Of a DNA stretch of 64,000 bases, positions 48,646 to 62,025 are shown piece by piece. The notes beneath the pieces are model-generated. The model ran no database searches. It was not told the origin of the DNA and worked only from the letters and a program-made list of their open reading frames with translations. This DNA is from Ptiloglossa arizonensis (lineage: Eukaryota > Arthropoda > Insecta > Hymenoptera > Colletidae): the NCBI RefSeq assembly GCF_051014685.1, contig NW_027478777.1, forward strand, positions 494,186 through 558,185, given 5' to 3'. The position numbers and the translations under genes were made by a program. The number at the start of each line of letters is the position of its first letter. Positions within the stretch are counted from its first letter, which is position 1.

Positions 48646-51600
48646 GGGTTAGGTCAATCCGTTCGCGAGATATGGGAGTTTGAAGCCAAGAAATGGTTGA
48701 GAGGACAAAAAATTTTTCGCAATTCTGCTGCTCCAAACGCTTAACCAGAATGGCGTAGGGAAAAAATACACATACCGTTGTAATCGGGCGAGTTTCTACT
48801 TTCAGATGCAACAGGAATTTTTGGGTTAGGTCAATCCGTTCGCGAGATATGGGAGTTTGAAGCTAAGAAATGGTTGAGAAGACAACAAATTTTTCGCACT
48901 TCTGCTGTTCCAAACGCTTAACCAGAATGGCCTAGGGAAAAAATACACATGCCGTTGTAATCGGGCGAGTTTCTACTTTCAGATGCAATAGGAATTTTTG
49001 GGTTAGGTCAATCCGTTCGCGAGATATGGGAGTTTGAAGCCAAGAAATGGTTGAGAAGGCAAAAAATTTTTCACAATTCTGCTGCTCCAAACGCTTGACC
49101 AGAATGGGCTAGGGAAAAAATACACATACCGTTGTAATCGGGCGAGTTTCTACTTCCAGACGCTACAGGAATTTTTGGGTTAGGTCAATCCGTTCGCGAG
49201 ATATGGGAGTTTGAAGCCAAGAAATGGTTGAGAAGGCAAAAAATTTTTCACAATTCTGCTGCTCCAAACGCTTAACCAGAATGGCCTAGTGAAAAAATAC
49301 ACATACCGTTGTAATCGGGCGAGTTTCTACTTCCAGACGCTACAGTAATTTTTGGGTTAGGTCAATCCGTTCGCGAGAAATGTGAGTTTGAAGCCAAGAA
49401 ATGGTTGAGAAGGCAAAAAAGTTTTCGCAATTCTGCTGCTCCAAACTCTTAACCAGAATGGACTAGGGAAAAAATACACATACCGCTGTAATCGGGCGAG
49501 TTTCTACTTTCAGATGCAATAGGAATTTTTGGGTTATGTCAATCCGTTCGCGAGATATGGGAGTTTGAAGCCAAGAAATGGTTGAGAAGGCAAAAAATTT
49601 TTCGCAATTCTGCTGCTCCAAACGCTTAACAAGAATGGCCTAGGGAAAAAATACACATACCGTTGTAATCGGGCGAGTTCCTACTTTCAGATGCAACAGG
49701 AATTTTTGGGTTAGGTCAATCCGTTCGCGAGATATGGGAGTTTGAAGCTAAGAAATGGTTGAGAAGACAACAAATTTTTCGCAATTCTGCTGCTCCAAAC
49801 GCTTAACCAGAATGGCCTAGAAAGAAAATACACATACCGTTGTAATCGGGCTAGTTTCTACTTTCAGATGCAATAGGAATTTTTGGGTTAGGGCAATCCG
49901 TTCGCGAGATATGGGAGTTTGAAGCCAAGAAATGGTTGAGAAGGCAAAAAATTTATCGCAATTCTGCTGCTCCAAGCGCTTTACCAGAATGGCCTAGGGA
50001 AGAAATACACACACCGTTGTAATCGGGCGAGTTTCTACTTTCAGATGCAATAGGAATTTTTGGGTTAGGTCAATCCGTTCGCGAGATATGGGAGTTTGAA
50101 GCCAAGAAATGGTTGAGAAGGCAAAAAATTTTTCGCAATTCTGCTGCTCCAAACGCTTAACCAGAATGGCGTAGGGAAAAAATACACATACCGTTGTAAT
50201 CGGGCGAGTTTCTACTTTCAGATGCAGCAGGAATTTTTGGGTTAGGTCAATCCGTTCGCGAGATATGGGAGTTTGAAGCTAAGAAATGGTTGAGAAGACA
50301 ACAAATTTTTCGCACTTCTGCTGCTCCAAACGCTTAACCAGAATGGCCTAGGGAAAAAATACACATACCGTTGTAATCGGGCGAGTTTCTACTTTCAGAT
50401 GCAATAGGAATTTTTGGGTTAGGTCAATCCGTTCGCGAGATATGGGAGTTTGAAGCTAAGAAATGGTTGAGAAGACAACAAATTTTTCGCAATTCTGCTG
50501 CTCCAAACGCTTGACCAGAATGGGCTAGGGAAAAAATACACATACCGTTGTAATCGGGCGAGTTCCTACTTCCAGACGCTACAGGAATTTTTGGGTTAGG
50601 TCAATCCGTTCGCGAGATATGGGAGTTTGAAGCCAAGAAATGGTTGAGAAGGCAAAAAATTTTTCGCACTTCTGCTGCTCCAAACGCTTAACCAGAATGG
50701 CCTAGGGAAAAAATACACATACCGCTGTAATCGGGCGAGTTTCTACTTTCAGATGCAACAGGAATTTTAGGGTTAGGTCAATCCGTTCGCGAGATATGGG
50801 AGTTTGAAGCCAAGGAATGGTTGAGAAGGCAAAAAATTTTTCGCAATTCTGCTGCTCCAAACGCTTAACCAGAATGGCCTAGTGAAAAAATACACATACC
50901 GTTGTAATCGGGCGAGCTTCTACTTTCAGATGCAATAGGAATTTTTGGGTTAGGTCATTCCGTTCGCGAGATATGGGAGTTTGAAGCCAAGAAATGGTTG
51001 AGAAGGCAAAAAATTTTTCGAATTCTGCTGCTCCAAGCGCTTAACCAGAATGGCCTAGGGAAAAAATACACATACCGTTGTAATCGGGCGAGTTTCTACT
51101 TTCAGATGCAATAGGAATTTTTGGGTTAGATCAATCCGTTCGCGAGATATGGGAGTTTGAAGCCAAGAAATGGTTGAGAAGGCAAAAAATTTTTCGCAAT
51201 TCTGCTGCTCCAAACGCTTGACCAGAATGGGCTAGGGAAGAAATACACATACCGTTGTAATCGGGCGAGTTTCTACTTTCAGATGCAATAGGAATTTTTG
51301 GGTTAGGTCAATCCGTTCGCGAGATATGGGAGTTTGAAGCCAAGAAATGGTTGAGAAGGCAACAAATTTTTCGCAATTCTGCTGCTCCAAACGCTTGACC
51401 AGAATGGGCTAGGGAAAAAATACACATACCGTTGTAATCGGGCGAGTTTCTACTTCCAGACGCTACAGGAATTTTTGGGTTAGGTCAATCCGTTCGCGAG
51501 ATATGGGAGTTTGAAGCCAAGAAATGGTTGAGAAGGCAAAAAATTTTTCACAATTCTGCTGCTCCAAACGCTTGACCAGAATGGGCTAGGGAAAAAATAC

Positions 51601-52183
51601 ACATACCGTTGTAATCGGGCGAGTTTCTACTTCCAGACGCTACAGGAATTTTTGGGTTAGGTCAATCCGTTCGCGAGATATGGGAGTTTGAAGCCAAGAA
51701 ATGGTTGAGAAGGCAAAAAATTTTTCACAATTCTGCTGCTCCAAACGCTTGACCAGAATGGGCTAGGGAAAAAATACACATACCGTTGTAATCGGGCGAG
51801 TTTCTACTTCCAGACGCTACAGTAATTTTTGGGTTAGGTCAATCCGTTCGCGAGAAATGTGAGTTTGAAGCCAAGAAATATTTGCGAAGGCAAAAAATTT
51901 TTCGCAATTCTGCTGCTCCAAACGCTTAACAAGAATGGCCTAGGGAGAAAATACACATACCGTTGTAATCGGGCTAGTTTCTACTTTCAGACGGAATAGG
52001 AATTTTTGGGTTAGGTCAATCCGTTCGCGAGATATGGGCGTTTGAAGCTAAGAAATGGTTGAGAAGACAACAAATTTTTCGCAATTCTGCTGCTCCAAAC
52101 GCTTAACCAGAATGGCCTAGGGAAAAAATACACATACCGCTGTAATCGGGCGAGTTTCTACTTTCAGATGCAACAGGAATTTT
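48645..52183 (+). repeat. 20-monomer HOR, copy 1 (3539 bp)
   Basis: This block matches 52184 onward at offset 3539 (20 x 177 - 1). Markers are GTTGAGAGGACAAAAAA (about 48693 and about 52232), CTGCTGTTCC, CGAGAAATGTGAG, AAAAAAGTTTTCGC (about 49415), CCTAGAAAGAAAA (about 49816), GGGTTAGGGC, AGCGCTTTACC and GGAATTTTAGGGTTAGG (about 50762). The one-base-short TTTTTCGAATTCTG lies at about 51014. Confidence 0.85.
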
Positions 52184-55100
52184 TGGGTTAGGTCAATCCG
52201 TTCGCGAGATATGGGAGTTTGAAGCCAAGAAATGGTTGAGAGGACAAAAAATTTTTCGCAATTCTGCTGCTCCAAACGCTTAACCAGAATGGCGTAGGGA
52301 AAAAATACACATACCGTTGTAATCGGGCGAGTTTCTACTTTCAGATGCAACAGGAATTTTTGGGTTAGGTCAATCCGTTCGCGAGATATGGGAGTTTGAA
52401 GCTAAGAAATGGTTGAGAAGACAACAAATTTTTCGCACTTCTGCTGTTCCAAACGCTTAACCAGAATGGCCTAGGGAAAAAATACACATGCCGTTGTAAT
52501 CGGGCGAGTTTCTACTTTCAGATGCAATAGGAATTTTTGGGTTAGGTCAATCCGTTCGCGAGATATGGGAGTTTGAAGCCAAGAAATGGTTGAGAAGGCA
52601 AAAAATTTTTCACAATTCTGCTGCTCCAAACGCTTGACCAGAATGGGCTAGGGAAAAAATACACATACCGTTGTAATCGGGCGAGTTTCTACTTCCAGAC
52701 GCTACAGGAATTTTTGGGTTAGGTCAATCCGTTCGCGAGATATGGGAGTTTGAAGCCAAGAAATGGTTGAGAAGGCAAAAAATTTTTCACAATTCTGCTG
52801 CTCCAAACGCTTGACCAGAATGGGCTAGGGAAAAAATACACATACCGTTGTAATCGGGCGAGTTTCTACTTCCAGACGCTACAGTAATTTTTGGGTTAGG
52901 TCAATCCGTTCGCGAGAAATGTGAGTTTGAAGCCAAGAAATGGTTGAGAAGGCAAAAAAGTTTTCGCAATTCTGCTGCTCCAAACGCTTAACCAGAATGG
53001 ACTAGGGAAAAAATACACATACCGCTGTAATCGGGCGAGTTTCTACTTTCAGATGCAATAGGAATTTTTGGGTTATGTCAATCCGTTCGCGAGATATGGG
53101 AGTTTGAAGCCAAGAAATGGTTGAGAAGGCAAAAAATTTTTCGCAATTCTGCTGCTCCAAACGCTTAACAAGAATGGCCTAGGGAAAAAATACACATACC
53201 GTTGTAATCGGGCGAGTTCCTACTTTCAGATGCAACAGGAATTTTTGGGTTAGGTCAATCCGTTCGCGAGATATGGGAGTTTGAAGCTAAGAAATGGTTG
53301 AGAAGACAACAAATTTTTCGCAATTCTGCTGCTCCAAACGCTTAACCAGAATGGCCTAGAAAGAAAATACACATACCGTTGTAATCGGGCTAGTTTCTAC
53401 TTTCAGATGCAATAGGAATTTTTGGGTTAGGGCAATCCGTTCGCGAGATATGGGAGTTTGAAGCCAAGAAATGGTTGAGAAGGCAAAAAATTTATCGCAA
53501 TTCTGCTGCTCCAAGCGCTTTACCAGAATGGCCTAGGGAAGAAATACACACACCGTTGTAATCGGGCGAGTTTCTACTTTCAGATGCAATAGGAATTTTT
53601 GGGTTAGGTCAATCCGTTCGCGAGATATGGGAGTTTGAAGCCAAGAAATGGTTGAGAAGGCAAAAAATTTTTCGCAATTCTGCTGCTCCAAACGCTTAAC
53701 CAGAATGGCGTAGGGAAAAAATACACATACCGTTGTAATCAGGCGAGTTTCTACTTTCAGATGCAACAGGAATTTTTGGGTTAGGTCAATCCGTTCGCGA
53801 GATATGGGAGTTTGAAGCTAAGAAATGGTTGAGAAGACAACAAATTTTTCGCAATTCTGCTGCTCCAAACGCTTGACCAGAATGGGCTAGGGAAAAAATA
53901 CACATACCGTTGTAATCGGGCGAGTTCCTACTTCCAGACGCTACAGGAATTTTTGGGTTAGGTCAATCCGTTCGCGAGATATGGGAGTTTGAAGCCAAGA
54001 AATGGTTGAGAAGGCAAAAAATTTTTCGCACTTCTGCTGCTCCAAACGCTTAACCAGAATGGCCTAGGGAAAAAATACACATACCGCTGTAATCGGGCGA
54101 GTTTCTACTTTCAGATGCAACAGGAATTTTAGGGTTAGGTCAATCCGTTCGCGAGATATGGGAGTTTGAAGCCAAGGAATGGTTGAGAAGGCAAAAAATT
54201 TTTCGCAATTCTGCTGCTCCAAACGCTTAACCAGAATGGCCTAGTGAAAAAATACACATACCGTTGTAATCGGGCGAGCTTCTACTTTCAGATGCAATAG
54301 GAATTTTTGGGTTAGGTCATTCCGTTCGCGAGATATGGGAGTTTGAAGCCAAGAAATGGTTGAGAAGGCAAAAAATTTTTCGAATTCTGCTGCTCCAAGC
54401 GCTTAACCAGAATGGCCTAGGGAAAAAATACACATACCGTTGTAATCGGGCGAGTTTCTACTTTCAGATGCAATAGGAATTTTTGGGTTAGATCAATCCG
54501 TTCGCGAGATATGGGAGTTTGAAGCCAAGAAATGGTTGAGAAGGCAAAAAATTTTTCGCAATTCTGCTGCTCCAAACGCTTGACCAGAATGGGCTAGGGA
54601 AGAAATACACATACCGTTGTAATCGGGCGAGTTTCTACTTTCAGATGCAATAGGAATTTTTGGGTTAGGTCAATCCGTTCGCGAGATATGGGAGTTTGAA
54701 GCCAAGAAATGGTTGAGAAGGCAACAAATTTTTCGCAATTCTGCTGCTCCAAACGCTTGACCAGAATGGGCTAGGGAAAAAATACACATACCGTTGTAAT
54801 CGGGCGAGTTTCTACTTCCAGACGCTACAGGAATTTTTGGGTTAGGTCAATCCGTTCGCGAGATATGGGAGTTTGAAGCCAAGAAATGGTTGAGAAGGCA
54901 AAAAATTTTTCACAATTCTGCTGCTCCAAACGCTTGACCAGAATGGGCTAGCGAAAAAATACACATACCGTTGTAATCGGGCGAGTTTCTACTTCCAGAC
55001 GCTACAGGAATTTTTGGGTTAGGTCAATCCGTTCGCGAGATATGGGAGTTTGAAGCCAAGAAATGGTTGAGAAGGCAAAAAATTTTTCACAATTCTGCTG

Positions 55101-55550
55101 CTCCAAACGCTTGACCAGAATGGTCTAGGGAAAAAATACACATACCGTTGTAATCGGGCGAGTTTCTACTTCCAGACGCTACAGTAATTTTTGGGTTAGG
55201 TCAATCCGTTCACGAGAAATGTGAGTTTGAAGCCAAGAAATATTTGCGAAGGCAAAAAATTTTTCGCAATTCTGCTGCTCCAAACGCTTAACAAGAATGG
55301 CCTAGGGAGAAAATACACATACCGTTGTAATCGGGCTAGTTTCTACTTTCAGACGGAATAGGAATTTTTGGGTTAGGTCAATCCGTTCGCGAGATATGGG
55401 CGTTTGAAGCTAAGAAATGGTTGAGAAGACAACAAATTTTTCGCAATTCTGCTGCTCCAAACGCTTAACCAGAATGGCCTAGGGAAAAAATACACATACC
55501 GCTGTAATCGGGCGAGTTTCTACTTTCAGATGCAACAGGAATTTTTGGGT
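52184..55550 (+). repeat. 20-monomer HOR, copy 2 (3362 bp, 19 monomers)
   Basis: Follows copy 1 at offset 3539 until about 53790. One monomer is then missing and the offset becomes 3362. Matching ends near 55598. Private changes include CGCTAGCGAAAAAA at about 54947, TGGTCTAGGG at about 55122 and TTCACGAGAAATG at about 55209. Confidence 0.85.
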
Positions 55551-57690
55551 TAGGTCAATCCGTTCGCGAGATATGGGAGTTTGAAGCCAAGAAATGGTTG
55601 AGAAGGCAACAAATTTTTCGAATTCTGCTGCTCCAAGCGCTTAACCAGAATGGCCTAGGGAAAAAATACACATACCGTTGTAATCGGGCGAGTTTCTACT
55701 TTCAGATGCAATAGGAATTTTTGGGTTAGATCAATCCCTTCGCGAGATATGGGAGTTTGAAGCCAAGAAATGGTTGAGAAGGCAAAAAATTTTTCGCAAT
55801 TCTGCTGCTCCAAACGCTAAACCAGAATGGCCTAGGGAAAAAATACGCATGCAGTTGTAATCGGGCGAGTTTCTACTTTCAGATGCAATAGGAATTTTTG
55901 GGTTAGGTCAATCCGTTCGCGAGATATGGGAGTTTGAAGCCAAGAAATGGTTGAGAAGGCAAAAAATTTTTCGCAATTCTGCTGCTCCAAACGCTAAACC
56001 AGAATGGCCTAGGGAAAAAATACGCATGCAGTTGTAATCGGGCGAGTTTCTACTTTCAGATGCAATAGGAATTTTTGGGTTAGGTCAATCCGTTCGCGAG
56101 ATATGGGAGTTTGAAGCCAAGAAATGGTTGAGAAGGCAAAAAATTTATCGCAATTCTGCTGCTCCAAGCGCTTAACCAGAATGGCCTAGGGAAGAAATAC
56201 ACACACCGTTGTAATCGGGCGAGTTTCTACTTTCAGATGCAATAGGAATTTTTGGGTTAGGTCAATCCGTTCGCGAGATATGGGAGTTTGAAGCCAAGAA
56301 ATGGTTGAGAAGACAAAAAATTTTTCGCAATTCTGCTGCTCCAAACGCTTAACCAGAATGGCGTAGGGAAAAAATACACATACCGTTGTAATCGGGCGAG
56401 TTTCTACTTTCAGATGCAACAGGAATTTTTGGGTTAGGTCAATCCGTTCGCGAGATATGGGAGTTTGAAGCTAAGAAATGGTTGAGAAGACAACAAATTT
56501 TTCGCACTTCTGCTGTTCCAAACGCTTAACCAGAATGGCCTAGGGAAAAAATACACATGCCGTTGTAATCGGGCGAGTTCCTACTTTCAGATGCAATAGG
56601 AATTTTTGGGTTAGGTCAATCCGTTCGCGAGATATGGGAGTTTGAAGCCAAGAAATGGTTGAGAAGGCAAAAAATTTTTCACAATTCTGCTGCTCCAAAC
56701 GCTTGACCAGAATGGGCTAGGGAAAAAATACACATACCGTTGTAATCGGGCGAGTTTCTACTTCCAGACGCTACAGGAATTTTTGGGTTAGGTCAATCCG
56801 TTCGCGAGATATGGGAGTTTGAAGCCAAGAAATGGTTGAGAAGGCAAAAAATTTTTCGCAATTCTGCTGCTCCAAACGCTTGACCAGAATGGCTAGGGAA
56901 GAAATACACATACCGTTGTAATCGGGCGAGTTTCTACTTCCAGACGCTACAGGAATTTTTGGGTTAGGTCAATCCGTTCGCGAGATATGGGAGTTTGAAG
57001 CCAAGAAATGGTTGAGAAGGCAAAAAATTTTTCGCTATTCTGCTGCTCCAAACGCTTAACCAGAATGGCCTAGGGAAAAAATACACATACCGCTGTAATC
57101 GGGCGAGTTTCTACTTTCAGATGCAATAGGAATTTTTGGGCTAAGTCAATCCGTTCGCGAGATATGGGAGTTTGAAGCCAAGAAATATTTGCGAAGGCAA
57201 AAAATTTTTCGCAATTCTGCTGCTCCAAACGCTTAACAAGAATGGCCTAGGGAGAAAATACACATACCGTTGTAATCGGGCTAGTTTCTACTTTCAGACG
57301 GAATAGGAATTTTTGGGTTAGGTCAATCCGTTCGCGAGATATGGGCGTTTGAAGCTAAGAAATGGTTGAGAAGACAACAAATTTTTCGCAATTCTGCTGC
57401 TCCAAACGCTTAACCAGAATGGCCTAGGGAAAAAATACACATACCGCTGTAATCGGGCGAGTTTCTACTTTCAGATGCAACAGGAATTTTTGGGTTAGGT
57501 CAATCCCTTCGCGAGATATGGGAGTTTGAAGCCAAGAAATGGTTGAGAAGGCAAAAAATTTTTCGCAATTCTGCTGCTCCAAACGCTAAACCAGAATGGC
57601 CTAGGGAAAAAATACGCATGCAGTTGTAATCGGGCGAGTTTCTACTTTCAGATGCAATAGGAATTTTTGGGTTAGGTCAATCCGTTCGCG
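55551..57690 (+). repeat. Shortened derivative of the 47.1-49 kb segment
   Basis: Positions 55619 to about 56640 match 48188 to about 49030 at offset 7431, then 7608. The step of 177 bp is a one-monomer duplication at about 55810-56163. From 56514 the block then replays 47138 onward at offset 9376. Confidence 0.75.
55810..56163 (+). repeat. Single-monomer tandem duplication
   Basis: Two adjacent monomers both carry CGCTAAACC and TACGCATGCAG (about 55813 and about 55990, spacing 177). The related segment near 48386 has this monomer once. This is the smallest duplication step seen in the array. Confidence 0.8.
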
Positions 57691-60600
57691 AGATATGGGA
57701 GTTTGAAGCTAAGAAATGGTTGAGAAGACAACAAATTTTTCGCACTTCTGCTGTTCCAAACGCTTAACCAGAATGGCCTAGGGAAAAAATACACATGCCG
57801 TTGTAATCGGGCGAGTTTCTACTTTCAGATGCAATAGGAATTTTTGGGTTAGGTCAATCCGTTCGCGAGATATGGGAGTTTGAAGCCAAGAAATGGTTGA
57901 GAAGGCAAAAAATTTTTCACAATTCTGCTGCTCCAAACGCTTGACCAGAATGGGCTAGGGAAAAAATACACATACCGTTGTAATCGGGCGAGTTTCTACT
58001 TCCAGACGCTACAGGAATTTTTGGGTTAGGTCAATCCGTTCGCGAGATATGGGAGTTTGAAGCCAAGAAATGGTTGAGAAGGCAAAAAATTTTTCACAAT
58101 TCTGCTGCTCCAAACGCTTGACCAGAATGGGCTAGGGAAAAAATACACATACCGTTGTAAACGGGCGAGTTTCTACTTCCAGACGCTACAGTAATTTTTG
58201 GGTTAGGTCAATCCGTTCGCGAGAAATGTGAGTTTGAAGCCAAGAAATGGTTGAGAAGGCAAAAAAGTTTTCGCAATTCTGCTGCTCCAAACGCTTAACC
58301 AGAATGGACTAGGGAACAAATACACATACCGCTGTAATCGGGCGAGTTTCTACTTTCAGATGCAATAGGAATTTTTGGGTTATGTCAATCCGTTCGCGAG
58401 ATATGGGAGTTTGAAGCCAAGAAATGGTTGAGAAGGCAAAAAATTTTTCGCAATTCTGCTGCTCCAAACGCTTAACAAGAATGGCCTAGGGAAAAAATAC
58501 ACATACCGTTGTAATCGGGCGAGTTCCTACTTTCAGATGAAACAGGAATTTTTGGGTTAGGTCAATCCGTTCGCGAGATATGGGAGTTTGAAGCTAAGAA
58601 ATGGTTGAGAAGACAACAAATTTTTCGCAATTCTGCTGCTCCAAACGCTTAACCAGAATGGCCTAGAAAGAAAATACACACACCGTTGTAATCGGGCTAG
58701 TTTCTACTTTCAGATGCAATAGGAATTTTTGGGTTAGGGCAATCCGTTCGCGAGATATGGGAGTTTGAAGCCAAGAAATGATTGAGAAGGCAAAAAATTT
58801 ATCGCAATTCTGCTGCTCCAAGCGCTTTACCAGAATGGCCTAGGGAAGAAATACACACACCGTTGTAATCGGGCGAGTTTCTATTTTCAGATGCAATAGG
58901 AATTTTTGGGTTAGGTCAATCCGTTCGCGAGATATGGGAGTTTGAAGCCAAGAAATGGTTGAGAAGGCAAAAAATTTTTCGCAATTCTGCTGCTCCAAAC
59001 GCTTAACCAGAATGGCGTAGGGAAAAAATACACATACCGTTGTAATCGGGCGAGTTTCTACTTTCAGATGCAACAGGAATTTTTGGGTTAGGTCAATCCG
59101 TTCGCGAGATATGGGAGTTTGAAGCTAAGAAATGGTTGAGAAGACAACAAATTTTTCGCACTTCTGCTGCTCCAAACGCTTAACCAGAATGGCCTAGGGA
59201 AAAAATACACATACCGTTGTAATCGGGCGAGTTTCTACTTTCAGATGCAATAGGAATTTTTGGGTTAGGTCAATCCGTTCGCGAGATATGGGAGTTTGAA
59301 GCTAAGAAATGGTTGAGAAGACAACAAATTTTTCGCAATTCTGCTGCTCCAAACGCTTGACCAGAATGGGCTAGGGAAAAAATACACATACCGTTGTAAT
59401 CGGGCGAGTTCCTACTTCCAGACGCTACAGGAATTTTTGGGTTAGGTCAATCCGTTCGCGAGATATGGGAGTTTGAAGCCAAGAAATGGTTGAGAAGGCA
59501 AAAAATTTTTCGCACTTCTGCTGCTCCAAACGCTTAACCAGAATGGCCTAGGGAAAAAATACACATACCGCTGTAATCGGGCGAGTTTCTACTTTCAGAT
59601 GCAACAGGAATTTTAGGGTTAGGTCAATCCGTTCGCGAGATATGGGAGTTTGAAGCCAAGGAATGGTTGAGAAGGCAAAAAATTTTTCGCAATTCTGCTG
59701 CTCCAAACGCTTAACCAGAATGGCCTAGTGAAAAAATACACATACCGTTGTAATCGGGCGAGCTTCTACTTTCAGATGCAATAGGAATTTTTGGGTTAGG
59801 TCATTCCGTTCGCGAGATATGGGAGTTTGAAGCCAAGAAATGGTTGAGAAGGCAAAAAATTTTTCGAATTCTGCTGCTCCAAGCGCTTAACCAGAATGGC
59901 CTAGGGAAAAAATACACATACCGTTGTAATCGGGCGAGTTTCTACTTTCAGATGCAATAGGAATTTTTGGGTTAGATCAATCCGTTCGCGAGATATGGGA
60001 GTTTGAAGCCAAGAAATGGTTGAGAAGGCAAAAAATTTTTCGCAATTCTGCTGCTCCAAACGCTTGACCAGAATGGGCTAGGGAAGAAATACACATACCG
60101 TTGTAATCGGGCGAGTTTCTACTTTCAGATGCAATAGGAATTTTTGGGTTAGGTCAATCCGTTCGCGAGATATGGGAGTTTGAAGCCAAGAAATGGTTGA
60201 GAAGGCAACAAATTTTTCGCAATTCTGCTGCTCCAAACGCTTGACCAGAATGGGCTAGGGAAAAAATACACATACCGTTGTAATCGGGCGAGTTTCTACT
60301 TCCAGACGCTACAGGAATTTTTGGGTTAGGTCAATCCGTTCGCGAGATATGGGAGTTTGAAGCCAAGAAATGGTTGAGAAGGCAAAAAATTTTTCACAAT
60401 TCTGCTGCTCCAAACGCTTGACCAGAATGGGCTAGGGAAAAAATACACATACCGTTGTAATCGGGCGAGTTTCTACTTCCAGACGCTACAGGAATTTTTG
60501 GGTTAGGTCAATCCGTTCGCGAGATATGGGAGTTTGAAGCCAAGAAATGGTTGAGAAGGCAAAAAATTTTTCACAATTCTGCTGCTCCAAACGCTTGACC

Positions 60601-60720
60601 AGAATGGGCTAGGGAAAAAATACACATACCGTTGTAATCGGGCGAGTTTCTACTTCCAGACGCTACAGTAATTTTTGGGTTAGGTCAATCCGTTCGCGAG
60701 AAATGTGAGTTTGAAGCCAA
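57690..60720 (+). repeat. 20-monomer HOR, copy 3 (partial)
   Basis: Matches 48845-51873 at offset 8846 (50 x 177 - 4), including CCTAGAAAGAAAA at about 58662, GGAATTTTAGGGTTAGG at about 59608 and TTTTTCGAATTCTG at about 59860. It retains the monomer that copy 2 lost. Around 60720 it switches from the AAATATTTGCG continuation of copy 1 to the AAAAAAGTTTTCGC continuation. Confidence 0.85.
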
Positions 60721-62025
60721 GAAATGGTTGAGAAGGCAAAAAAGTTTTCGCAATTCTGCTGCTCCAAACGCTTAACCAGAATGGACTAGGGAAAAAATAC
60801 ACATACCGCTGTAATCGGGCGAGTCTCTACTTTCAGATGCAATAGGAATTTTTGGGTTATGTCAATCCGTTTGCGAGATATGGGAGTTTGAAGCCAAGAA
60901 ATGGTTGAGAAGGCAAAAAATTTTTCGCAATTCTGCAGCTCCAAACGCTTAACAAGAATGGCCTAGGGAAAAAATACACATACCGTTGTAATCGGGCGAG
61001 TTTCTACTTTCAGATCCAACAGGAATTTTTGGGTTAGGTCAATCCGTTCGCGAGATATGGGAGTAGAAGCTAAGAAATGGTTGAGAAGACAACAAATTTT
61101 TCGCAATTCTGCTGCTCCAAACGCTTAACCAGAATGGCCTAGAGAGAAAATACACATACCGTTGTAATCGGGCTAGTTTCTACTTTCAGATGCAATAGGA
61201 ATTTTTGGGTTAGGTCAATCCGTTCGCGAGATATGCGAGTTTGAAGCTAAGAAATGTTTGAAAAGACATCAAATTTTTCGCAATTCTGCTGCTCCAAACG
61301 CTAAACCAGAATGGCCTAGGGAAAAAATACGCATGCAGTTGTAATCGGGCGAGTTTCTACTTTCAGATGCAATAGGAATTTTTGGGTTAGGTCAATCCGT
61401 TCGCGAGATATGGGAGTTTGAAGCCAAGGAATGGTTGAGAAGGCAAAAAATTTATCGCAATTCTGCTGCTCCAAGCGCTTAACCAGAATGGCCTAGGGAA
61501 GAAATACACACACCGTTGTAATCGGGCGAGTTTCTACTTTCAGATGCAATAGGAATTTTTGGGTTGGTCAATCCGTTCGCGAGATATGGGAGTTTGAAGC
61601 CAAGAAATGGTTGAGAAGGCAAAAAATTTTTCGCAATTCTGCTGCTCCAAACGCTTAACCAGAATGGCGTAGGGAAAAAATACACATACCGTTGTAATCG
61701 GGCGAGTTTCTACTTTCAGATGCAACAGGAATTTTTGGGTTAGGTCAATCCGTTCGCGAGATATGGGAGTTTGATGCTAAGAAATGGTTGAGAAGACAAC
61801 AAATTTTTCGCACTTCTGCTGCTCCAAACGCTTAACCAGAATGGCCTAGGGAAAAAATACACATACCGTTGTAATCGGGCGAGTTTCTACTTTCAGATGC
61901 AATAGGAATTTTTGGGTTAGGTCAATCCGTTCGCGAGATATGGGAGTTTGAAGCTAAGAAATGGTTGAGAAGACAACAAATTTTTCGCAATTCTGCTGCT
62001 CCAAACGCTTGACCAGAATGGGCTA
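59905..62025 (+). repeat. 12-monomer HOR, copy 1 (2122 bp)
   Basis: This block repeats immediately downstream at offset 2122, then 2121 after a one-base loss near 62509. The diagnostic variants in both copies are GGGTTAGATC, GCGAGTCTCTAC, CTGCAGCTCC, GATCCAACAGG, GGGAGTAGAAGC (one base short), GAAAAGACATC, GGGTTGGTC (one base short) and GTTTGATGC. Confidence 0.9.
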
